From positions 4,973 through 68,972 of the forward strand of contig URZO01000014.1 in assembly GCA_900552465.1 (NCBI GenBank): a stretch of DNA of 64,000 bases, in the 5' to 3' direction. Under the pieces are notes generated by a model. That model did no database searches, was not told the origin of the DNA, and saw only the letters and a program-made list of their open reading frames with translations. The stretch's first letter is position 1. Each line of letters begins with the position of its first letter. This DNA comes from an uncultured Parabacteroides sp. GTDB taxonomy: Bacteria; Bacteroidota; Bacteroidia; Bacteroidales; Tannerellaceae. Both the position numbers and the translations under genes were made by a program. Shown here piece after piece: positions 53,108 through 59,949 of this stretch.

Positions 53108-54268
53108 TTATTTTTGTTTGTGCTTCATCAACATGATGACAGGATTGTCGTCTTCGGTCATTTGGGAGGCGATTTCTTTCAGTCGGCCTTTCAGCCACCC
53201 TTTCTTGTAATAGTTGACGAGGTCGGGGGCTTCCAGATATTGCCAAGAGGGAATCTCCCCGTTTATCGGTCTTCGCGAGTTCAGATAGGCCTCTTCCTTG
53301 TAGGTGTAATCGCCGTTGTAGGCATGGAATCGGTATAATTTTTTGTCCTGTTTGTCGTACATGATTTTAGTGGTCGAAAAGTTTATTTCCTCTTCAATTG
53401 AGACCATGAAATAATAGCGGTCGGTAAACAGGCTCGGCAGGAGGAAGATTTCCGGGTTCATGCTTTGGATGGAAGGAGTCCGCACGATAAGCGGTTTCAG
53501 GGTGTGGTCCGCTGAATACTGATACAGGGTGTCTGCCGAAAATTCCGCCAAGATATATTCGTCGAGATAGGGGACGATCGGGTGTTGGCTTTGGGGCACA
53601 TAATATATAGCCCCTCCCTCTACATTTTTGTCATCGACTTTTACATAGAGGCTTTTCTTTTCTTCAAAAGGAATGGTGATTTCCCGGGTCACGCTGCCGT
53701 CCTGTTTGGATAGGAGTATGAACGATTGCCCGGTCTCCTTTAATAAAGATTGATTATTACAAAGCAAGTTGTCCGAGTCGAAATTGTACATTTGATAAAG
53801 AGAGAGATCCAGATCTTTCGGGGTTGAAAGGACACGCTTGAAGTTCCCCTTCAAGTCGTAGACGTATATCTTTTTTTCGAATCCGCTGTTCACAAACAGT
53901 TCGCCTTTCTCGTCGTCCAGAAGAACCCATGTGTTGGATACATATTCTTCGACACCCTCCCCCTTTCGGTTTATCTTTCTCAAGGCCTTGCCTTTTCGGT
54001 CGAAGAGGAAGATGGTGCCGTCTTGGTTGAAGTTGGTCGCGACGATAAGGTTCTTGCCGACGCCCCAAAGGCTGCCCATGCAGAGGAAATCGTCCGTCGT
54101 CTCCAACGGAATATATTCCACATCCATGAAATCCTGCAAAATCAGTTCCTTGGTGGGATATTTTTCCGTGACATCCACCGTAATGAGATTTTCTGTCGGT
54201 GGTTCACTGTCTCCGCATCCTGCCAATGCGAACAGGGTGGCGATTAGGAGGCTGTTTACTTTCTTCAT
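53108..54268 (-). CDS. 6-bladed beta-propeller lipoprotein (paralogue 2)
   Basis: A 386-residue lipoprotein (LLIATLFALAGCGDSEPPTE, Cys ~18). It has the family features LILQDFMDVEYIPLETTDDF (~43-62), IYVYDLKGNFKRVL blade and tail KGWLKGRLKEIASQMTEDDN. The three tandem copies share the signal peptide and the ends most strongly while mid-protein blades have diverged, which suggests different ligands on a common scaffold. It has its own TAGATTTG box and a dyad upstream. Function unknown; presumably periplasmic or surface exposed. Confidence 0.85.
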   Translation of the reverse strand: MKKVNSLLIATLFALAGCGDSEPPTENLITVDVTEKYPTKELILQDFMDVEYIPLETTDDFLCMGSLWGVGKNLIVATNFNQDGTIFLFDRKGKALRKINRKGEGVEEYVSNTWVLLDDEKGELFVNSGFEKKIYVYDLKGNFKRVLSTPKDLDLSLYQMYNFDSDNLLCNNQSLLKETGQSFILLSKQDGSVTREITIPFEEKKSLYVKVDDKNVEGGAIYYVPQSQHPIVPYLDEYILAEFSADTLYQYSADHTLKPLIVRTPSIQSMNPEIFLLPSLFTDRYYFMVSIEEEINFSTTKIMYDKQDKKLYRFHAYNGDYTYKEEAYLNSRRPINGEIPSWQYLEAPDLVNYYKKGWLKGRLKEIASQMTEDDNPVIMLMKHKQK

Positions 54269-54314
54269 GGCTTTGTAGATTTAAGACGTTGAATAATAAA
54301 TTACTATTTTTACG

Positions 54315-54337
54315 CAAATCTACTTTAATTAAGTAGA
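54315..54337 (-). promoter_or_regulatory. Promoter with overlapping palindrome, propeller paralogue 2
   Basis: Minus-strand TAGATTTG (54315-54322) overlaps one arm of a perfect dyad, TCTACTT (54319-54325) and AAGTAGA (54331-54337). A regulator bound there would cover the -7 box. Surrounding bases resemble the promoter of paralogue 1. Confidence 0.55.
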
Positions 54338-54394
54338 CACGTGGCGTTTCTCTGGTTAAACGTTGTTAATGGACGAAAGATTGGGAATGCGGGA

Positions 54395-55555
54395 CTACTT
54401 TTGTTTGTACTTGATCAGCATGATTACGGCATTTGCTTCCTCATCCAATCCGGCGGCAATTTCTTTCAACCGACCTTTCAGTTGGCCTTTCCCGTTGACT
54501 TCGATCAGGTCAGCCGCTTCCAAAGACTGGCAGGTTGCGATTTCTTGATTGACAATGCCATTGAAGTTGAGTCCCAATGATACTTGTTGCTTGTTCGAAT
54601 AATCGGCATTGTATAAGGTATATTGGAATAAGGCGTTTTCCTGTTTATCATATACCAGGTCGGTGCTTGGGAATCCTTTGAACGTTTTGAAGTCCACTTC
54701 TTTCTTCATGGACCGCATGAAATAATAGCGGTCAGTAATGACGGTGGGGAAGAGAAAGATTTGTGTCTCCATCGCATGTATGGAAGGAGTCCGTGCGATC
54801 AGGGGGCTTATGTTGCCATCCGGCGAATAGCGGTAGACGGTATCGGACGATGTGTTCACAAGTGACCAATCCGTGTGATTGGGGAATGTCAGGTGATATT
54901 CCGGTGAGATGACTAATTCATCTTTTGTCACGATCGGTGTTTCCATTTCTTTGGACGGAATCCGGATTTCACGGGTGATGCTGCCGTCTTGTTTGGAAAT
55001 AAGGATATGGCATGCCTGCTTGTTCTCTTCCGGTGTCCAATATTTCTTATAACTGATCAGGTGATCTTTGTCATAATTGAAGAGGTCGTCATAATGACTG
55101 GTGTCTGCGTATTTGAAACTTCTCTTAAAGTTCCCGGACAGGTCGTACACCAATATTTTCCGTGTTCCATTGTCTGCGACAAACATTTCTCCGTTATCTT
55201 CATCCAGGGCAATGTAGGTGGCGTATGAATACTCTTCACCGCCTTGTCCCATACGATTGATCTTTCTCAAACCTTTGCCGGTCTTCCGGTCAAAGACAAA
55301 AATATTCCCGTCATTTTGGTTCGTTACCAATAAGATATCCTTACCGATCGCTTTCACAACCCCTTTGGTCACAAACTCATCCGTTGTTTCTAACGGTACG
55401 TATTCTACATTCATAATATCCTGTAGAACCAGTTCTTTTTCCGGATAATTGGCTGTAACGTCTACTGTGATCAGGTCTTCCGCCGCTTGCTTGTCACCGC
55501 TGCATCCTGCCAGTGCGAACAGGGTGGCTATTAAAAGGATGTTTGCTTTCTTCAT
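54395..55555 (-). CDS. 6-bladed beta-propeller lipoprotein (paralogue 1)
   Basis: A 386-residue lipoprotein (LLIATLFALAGCSGDKQAAED, Cys ~18). Family hallmarks are LVLQDIMNVEYVPLETTDEF, the blades IALDEDNGEMFVADNGTRKI and ILVYDLSGNFKRSF, and tail GQLKGRLKEIAAGLDEEAN. It is the first of three tandem minus-strand copies and is also related to the propeller at 46846-47994. It has its own promoter box. No enzymatic motif is visible. Function unknown. Confidence 0.85.
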   Translation of the reverse strand: MKKANILLIATLFALAGCSGDKQAAEDLITVDVTANYPEKELVLQDIMNVEYVPLETTDEFVTKGVVKAIGKDILLVTNQNDGNIFVFDRKTGKGLRKINRMGQGGEEYSYATYIALDEDNGEMFVADNGTRKILVYDLSGNFKRSFKYADTSHYDDLFNYDKDHLISYKKYWTPEENKQACHILISKQDGSITREIRIPSKEMETPIVTKDELVISPEYHLTFPNHTDWSLVNTSSDTVYRYSPDGNISPLIARTPSIHAMETQIFLFPTVITDRYYFMRSMKKEVDFKTFKGFPSTDLVYDKQENALFQYTLYNADYSNKQQVSLGLNFNGIVNQEIATCQSLEAADLIEVNGKGQLKGRLKEIAAGLDEEANAVIMLIKYKQK

Positions 55556-55590
55556 GGTATTACCAAATTGAATAGATTACGATGTTTTCG

Positions 55591-55615
55591 CAAATCTATC
55601 CAAATAAATAGGATA
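55591..55615 (-). promoter_or_regulatory. Promoter with overlapping dyad, propeller paralogue 1
   Basis: Minus-strand TAGATTTG (55591-55598) overlaps a 5-bp dyad TATCC (55597-55601)/GGATA (55611-55615). The layout matches the promoter of paralogue 2 while the dyad arms differ. Confidence 0.5.
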
Positions 55616-55810
55616 CGAATACTTCGCAGCGGTTAAATATCATTAATGAACGGAAAGATTCCGAGTGTCAGCTTTTGGAAGTCAATTTGTTCACAAAGAA
55701 TTTTCTCGGCTCACCCGATAATCATTGGGACATTATTTGGCAAATATGAACCATAGATGATGATTTAGTATGGTATTTCGTGTTTGTGACATAGCGTCGG
55801 GAGTATCTGT

Positions 55811-55900
55811 TTCCCCTCTTGAGAGGGGATAAGGGGTGTGTTATTTTTCTGTTTATCAGAGAAAATTCACACACCCCCCTGCCCCCTCTCAAGAGGGGAA
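55811..55900. repeat. Inverted repeat with 18-bp perfect outer arms
   Basis: Bases 55811-55828 are an exact reverse complement of 55883-55900 (core CCCCTCTTGAGAGGGG), and the arms continue imperfectly inward (GGGGTGTGT with ACACACCCC). Each arm is itself a near palindrome. It looks like a decayed small mobile repeat or a strong hairpin. Confidence 0.65.
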
Positions 55901-56044
55901 GGAGTTACCACCGGTCGGTATAAAATATTCCGATAAATCATCATTTACAGGTTCAGTTTTTTTTAAAACCGAACCCTCTTTCATTTTTATCTATTCCCTC
56001 CGACTTTATTTGATGCTTTTATATAGAAAAGTGTAATTGAACCT

Positions 56045-56117
56045 CCACCTAACACCTTTTGTGGTTATTTGTGTTATAATCAATCTATTATCCTGGTTTT
56101 AGGTAGGTGTTAGGTGG
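56045..56117. repeat. Inverted pair of CCACCTAACACCT words
   Basis: CCACCTAACACCT (56045-56057) and its exact reverse complement (56105-56117) face each other across 47 bases. Further copies, with the last base variable, are at 56493 and 56504 (direct) and 56552-56564 (reverse). Confidence 0.65.
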
Positions 56118-56176
56118 TGGTAGGTGCCCTTTTACCGACACCCACCGACATACATATAAATCCCTTATATCTATCC

Positions 56177-56456
56177 ATAAACTAACCTGGAACATACAGT
56201 GAACTAAGCCGAAAGTAGTAGTGAACTAAGTTGTAGCATATCAGATATTAAGAATAGATAGTACTACTTATAGACGACATGTAGTAACTATATGTTGACG
56301 ATACATGGTAACTACCTATACGCGATACATAGTACTATATATGAAAAGTTCCCTATATCTTACGCAATAGTTTACTGTATGTTTTGACTTAGTTGATAGT
56401 AAGAAACGGATTAGTTTCCTACGAAGCGAAGCGGATAGATGACAGTTTACCGGTCA
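56177..56456. repeat. Long ~22-bp phased repeat cluster D (AGT word)
   Basis: About twelve degenerate units follow each other, starting at 56177, 56198, 56220, 56242, 56260, 56283, 56307, 56331, 56353, 56369, 56391, 56413 and 56435. Most begin AGTT, AGTG, AGTA or a one-base variant, and many lie exactly 22 bases apart (56198 to 56220; 56369 to 56391 to 56413 to 56435). Others have drifted to 16-24. It has no spacer structure like CRISPR and no coding capacity. Confidence 0.6.
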
Positions 56457-56462
56457 AGTGTC

Positions 56463-56498
56463 AGGTGGTGTCGGTAAAAAGGATGACCGACACCACCT
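56463..56498. repeat. Hairpin with 13-bp perfect stem
   Basis: AGGTGGTGTCGGT (56463-56475) pairs with ACCGACACCACCT (56486-56498) around a 10-base loop. It lies about 130 bases beyond the 3' end of the SufE-like gene; no U-run follows on the minus strand, so it is not a standard terminator. Confidence 0.6.
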
Positions 56499-56625
56499 AA
56501 CACCCACCTAACACCCGGTAACATTATTATTATCAATGGTATATCTGCAAAAGGTGTTAGGTGGTTTGACGTTTTTTCTTAAAAGAAAAAACCTTCACCC
56601 GCTACTGTCACATATAAATCAATGT

Positions 56626-57051
56626 TTATGCCTGCTCTTTCGTCCGGAAAGCCAGTGCGTACATGCGCATTTGTTTGACCATGGCGACCAGGCCGTTCGA
56701 GCGGGTGGGGCTGAGATGCTCTTTGAGGCCGATCTTTTCGATGAAATAGAGGTCGGCATCCAGTATTTCCTGCGGAGTATGGCCGGAAATAATGTTGATC
56801 AGCAGGGAGACGATCCCTTTTACGATCACCGCATCGCTCTCGCCTTTAAACAGGATTTTGCCGTCTACGTAATCCGCCTGTAACCAAACGCGGCTCTGGC
56901 AACCTTCTATCAGATTGCTCTCGGTTTTGTGCTTTTCCTCCAAAGGGGGAAGCGAGTTACCGAGGTCTATCAGTAACGCATACTTGTCCATCCAGTCGTC
57001 GAAGTCTGAAAACTCTTCGATCACCTGGTCCTGAAGTTCATTGATACTCAT
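56626..57051 (-). CDS. sufE: SufE-family sulfur acceptor
   Basis: A 141-residue SufE protein, the partner that accepts persulfide sulfur from SufS and stimulates it. The active-site Cys is in NLIEGCQSRVWL (~50), the signature of the family, preceded by WMDKYALLIDLGNSLPP. The C-terminal helix pairs (VSLLINIISGHTPQEI) match as well. It is the last gene of a minus-strand run with the glutaminyl cyclase 36 bases upstream; the matching sufS lies on the other strand 6.5 kb away. Confidence 0.93.
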   Translation of the reverse strand: MSINELQDQVIEEFSDFDDWMDKYALLIDLGNSLPPLEEKHKTESNLIEGCQSRVWLQADYVDGKILFKGESDAVIVKGIVSLLINIISGHTPQEILDADLYFIEKIGLKEHLSPTRSNGLVAMVKQMRMYALAFRTKEQA

Positions 57052-57087
57052 CTTCTTATCTAATTTTCAATTTTCAATTCTCAATTT

Positions 57088-58086
57088 TTAATTCCCATAC
57101 ACTACTTCGAGCACAGTCTGGCCGACGGCTTTCAGCACGTTTTTGTCTATATTGCCCATGTTGTCGTTCTGCGTATGCCAATGGTCGCGGAAACCTTTAT
57201 CCGACTGCGGGTCATAATTGATAATGTCTAAGCAGGGGATGCCGGTCTCCTGGATTACCGCTTCGTGATCGTCGGTTACGCCGCCACCGCTTGCATTGAT
57301 AAAGTATTTGCCGTAGCCGAGGTTACGGGCGACTTCCCATACTTCGTCCACATAGCGGGCGGCATACTTCATGGAGATATATTCCTTATAGAACACGGCG
57401 TCTTTAGCCCCGACCATATCGAGCAGGATGCCGAATTCGGCTTTGTAGCCCGGCTTATGCGGGTTCTTGCCCCAGAAACGGCTGCCGAGGCACCACGTGT
57501 CGCTGGTATCGCTGTATCTGTCTTTTGCAAATTCGGGTGTCCCGTAGTCTTCTGCATCAAAGAAGATAATGTCCACGCCGATGTTCGGAGCTTTCATACT
57601 GAATTGGCGGGCGATTTCAAGCAGGACACCTACACCGCTGGCCCCGTCGTCTGCTCCGTCGAGCGGCTTACGGTAGTTGGCCGGGTTGGGGTCATGGTCC
57701 GAATAAGGACGTGTGTCCCAATGGGCGAAAAGGATTATGCGCTTGTCGCTGTTCGGGTTGTAGGCGCCGATGATGTTACGCGATTCCAACGGAGTACCGT
57801 CGTAGGCGGTGAGTGTCATCTCCTGCTCGTAGACCTGTGCGCCGAAGCGTTTCAGTTCGGATACTAAATAGTCGCCGCAAGCCTTATGTGCCGGCGTGTT
57901 AGGGACCCGGTGGCCGAATGAAACCTGTTTATCTACATACGAATAAGCACTGTCGGCATCAAAAGAGGGTGCCGATGTCGCCGTCGTTTTCTTCACTTCC
58001 GTCGCGGGTTCCGTCGTCTCACCGGAACCTTTCTGACCGCATGCAAACAGGGCCATTGTGCATAATAATAAAATCAGTTTAGTCAT
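57088..58086 (-). CDS. Glutaminyl-peptide cyclotransferase, M28-type (type II QC)
   Basis: A 332-residue lipoprotein (MTKLILLLCTMALFACGQKG, Cys 16) with an M28-like zinc fold. Motifs follow animal-type glutaminyl cyclase: FAHWDTRPYSD, the Zn-binding Asp in DGADDGASGVGVLLE (~143-157), the Glu in IFFDAEDYG (~182) and the His in RDHWHTQNDN (~304). Such QCs form N-terminal pyroglutamate on exported proteins in Bacteroidetes, many of which begin with Gln after signal cleavage. Aminopeptidases of M28 have two Zn sites; here the pattern suits a single-Zn cyclase. It starts 10 bases after the preceding fusion peptidase gene and is likely in its operon. Confidence 0.83.
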   Translation of the reverse strand: MTKLILLLCTMALFACGQKGSGETTEPATEVKKTTATSAPSFDADSAYSYVDKQVSFGHRVPNTPAHKACGDYLVSELKRFGAQVYEQEMTLTAYDGTPLESRNIIGAYNPNSDKRIILFAHWDTRPYSDHDPNPANYRKPLDGADDGASGVGVLLEIARQFSMKAPNIGVDIIFFDAEDYGTPEFAKDRYSDTSDTWCLGSRFWGKNPHKPGYKAEFGILLDMVGAKDAVFYKEYISMKYAARYVDEVWEVARNLGYGKYFINASGGGVTDDHEAVIQETGIPCLDIINYDPQSDKGFRDHWHTQNDNMGNIDKNVLKAVGQTVLEVVYGN

Positions 58087-58096
58087 ATCTTGTCGT

Positions 58097-59938
58097 TTAT
58101 AACTGGTTAGTCGAGGCGGTCGCCTGAACGGCTGTCAGCACACGCATCAGGTTGCCTCCCCATATTTTAGCAATATCTTCTTCCGAATATCCTTTTTCTA
58201 TCAGTTTAACAGTTATCTGGATAAAATCGTTGTCACTCTCGCAGCCGATAATACCTCCTCCGCCGTCAAAGTCCGAGCCGATCCCGACATGGTCGATCCC
58301 GGCCACTTTCACCATGTGGTCGATATGTTCGATGGCATCTGTCAGGCAGGCCTTCTTCTCGTCCTTGTTGATATAGGCGTCGAGCAGGCATACCTGTGCC
58401 ACTCCGCCGTTTGCGGCAAGTGCGCGAAGTTGTTCATCCGTCAGGTTACGGTCGTGATCGCAGATCGCCCGTGAGGAGGAATGGGAGCAGAGGATAGGAG
58501 CCTTTGTCAGTTTCAACACGTCGAAGAACGACTCTTCCGAGGCATGGGACATGTCGATCATAACTCCCTGCCGGTTCATCTCTCTGACCACTTCTTCGCC
58601 GAAAGGGCTTAACCCTTTCCACTCCCTCTTGGTGTGGGTGGAAGAGTCGCAAATATCGTTATCGTATGAATGGCAAAGCGTGATGTAATTCACTCCCATC
58701 GATTTGAAACGGGCGATGTTACTTAAGTCTTTTCCGATCCCGTATCCGTTTTCAATTCCGATAAAGAATGCTTTCTTACCTTCTTTTTTCAGGCGGATGA
58801 AATCTTCGGGAGTGACGGCGATGCCGCATAGATCCTTGTTGGCTTCGGCCTGTTCATGGATGCCTTCAATCAGTCCGGTCACTTTCTCAACAGCTTGTTG
58901 CAGGGATGCGTCGTCCCGTTTGCCCTGTCCGATCCAGGCTGCCAGGAAGACACCGTCCAGACGGCCTTCTTCCATCTTCGGGATGTTCACCCGGTTCCGT
59001 TCGCGGTCGCCGATGCTGAATCCTGCCCGTTTGAACCAGAAAGGTGTGTCGGTATGCGTGTCTACGGAAAGGAAGCCTTTATGCATCTCTTTGGCAAGAT
59101 GGAATGTATCGGCTTTCCCGACCAGGAAACGGAATAGTTTGAGCATGGTCGTATCGCCGCCGGCAGTCAGCCCTTCGGGATGCCACTGTACGCCGAGGAT
59201 GGGGCGGTCCGGCCAGGCTTCGATGCCTTCTATTATTCCGTCTTTGGAAGAGGCGATGATCCGGAATCCGGGAGCAACGTTCTTAACGGACTGGTGGTGT
59301 AGGGAGTTGGCATATACGGTATCTTGCCCCAAAATACGTGCCAACTGCGAATCTTTTTCAATTGCAACCGTATGCGAAGGCGATTGGTAGGGAGCGGTCT
59401 GCACATGCTTGATTGCGTGTTTGCATTGGGACGGTATGTCTTGGTAGAGCGTACCGCCGAACGCTACATTTATTAATTGTTCTCCCCGGCAGATACCCAG
59501 AATCGGAATATTCCGGTCGCTTGCCAGTTTGACTACCTTTAAATCATATTTATCGCGGAACGGGTTGACATCCTCTATATGCAGGTCCGGTTCTTCATTG
59601 AACCAGAGCGGATCGATATCTTCCCCACCGGTCAGCACCAAGCCGTCCAGATTGGCGATGATAGAGCGCAGAACGGTCCCGTCTGTCGTGGCCGGGATGA
59701 TAATGGGTGCTCCTCCAGCTTTGATTATGGCCTGGATATAGTCGTTTGAAACGGAAGGCCGGCCGTTATTGAAACTGGACGATACGCCGATAAGCGGGAT
59801 GTAAGGTGCGCGCATATTGACGTCGCAGGAATCGGTCAACGCGTAAAATCGTTTCAAATCAGGCTGTTGTGCCTGTAAATCAGTTTGTCCGCCAGTTAAC
59901 AGAATACAGGCGCATGCGGTACAAATAAGTCTTTTCAT
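58097..59938 (-). CDS. Exported fusion: gamma-glutamyl hydrolase (C26) plus M19 dipeptidase
   Basis: A 613-residue two-enzyme protein with a signal peptide (MKRLICTACACILLTGG). Residues ~40-275 are a class I amidotransferase-like C26 peptidase with nucleophile Cys in GICRGEQLI (~148) and catalytic His in VQWHPEGL (~252). Residues ~290-605 are a membrane/renal dipeptidase (M19): VDTHTDTP (metal HxD), IGIENGYG (Glu), LCHSYDND and IDMSHASEE (His), SHSSSRAICDHDRNLTDEQL and HVGIGSDFDG (Asp). The pair could cut a gamma-glutamyl bond and then the remaining dipeptide, as in glutathione breakdown. It is 11 bases after its paralogue. Confidence 0.87.
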   Translation of the reverse strand: MKRLICTACACILLTGGQTDLQAQQPDLKRFYALTDSCDVNMRAPYIPLIGVSSSFNNGRPSVSNDYIQAIIKAGGAPIIIPATTDGTVLRSIIANLDGLVLTGGEDIDPLWFNEEPDLHIEDVNPFRDKYDLKVVKLASDRNIPILGICRGEQLINVAFGGTLYQDIPSQCKHAIKHVQTAPYQSPSHTVAIEKDSQLARILGQDTVYANSLHHQSVKNVAPGFRIIASSKDGIIEGIEAWPDRPILGVQWHPEGLTAGGDTTMLKLFRFLVGKADTFHLAKEMHKGFLSVDTHTDTPFWFKRAGFSIGDRERNRVNIPKMEEGRLDGVFLAAWIGQGKRDDASLQQAVEKVTGLIEGIHEQAEANKDLCGIAVTPEDFIRLKKEGKKAFFIGIENGYGIGKDLSNIARFKSMGVNYITLCHSYDNDICDSSTHTKREWKGLSPFGEEVVREMNRQGVMIDMSHASEESFFDVLKLTKAPILCSHSSSRAICDHDRNLTDEQLRALAANGGVAQVCLLDAYINKDEKKACLTDAIEHIDHMVKVAGIDHVGIGSDFDGGGGIIGCESDNDFIQITVKLIEKGYSEEDIAKIWGGNLMRVLTAVQATASTNQL

Positions 59939-59949
59939 ATCAATTTGTG

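Larger units (their letters stand above)
55556..56625. other. Large repeat-rich non-coding region
   Basis: Just over 1 kb with no credible gene. From left to right it contains the promoter of the propeller array, a long inverted repeat (55811-55900), five copies of the word CCACCTAACACC in both orientations, a ~280-bp phased repeat cluster, and a 13-bp-stem hairpin (56463-56498). Confidence 0.65.

Noticed and set aside
56177..56456. CRISPR array or replication iterons for the 22-bp phased cluster
   Set aside because: There are no constant repeats separated by unique spacers and no cas genes. No replication initiator gene is present, and units are too degenerate for iterons.
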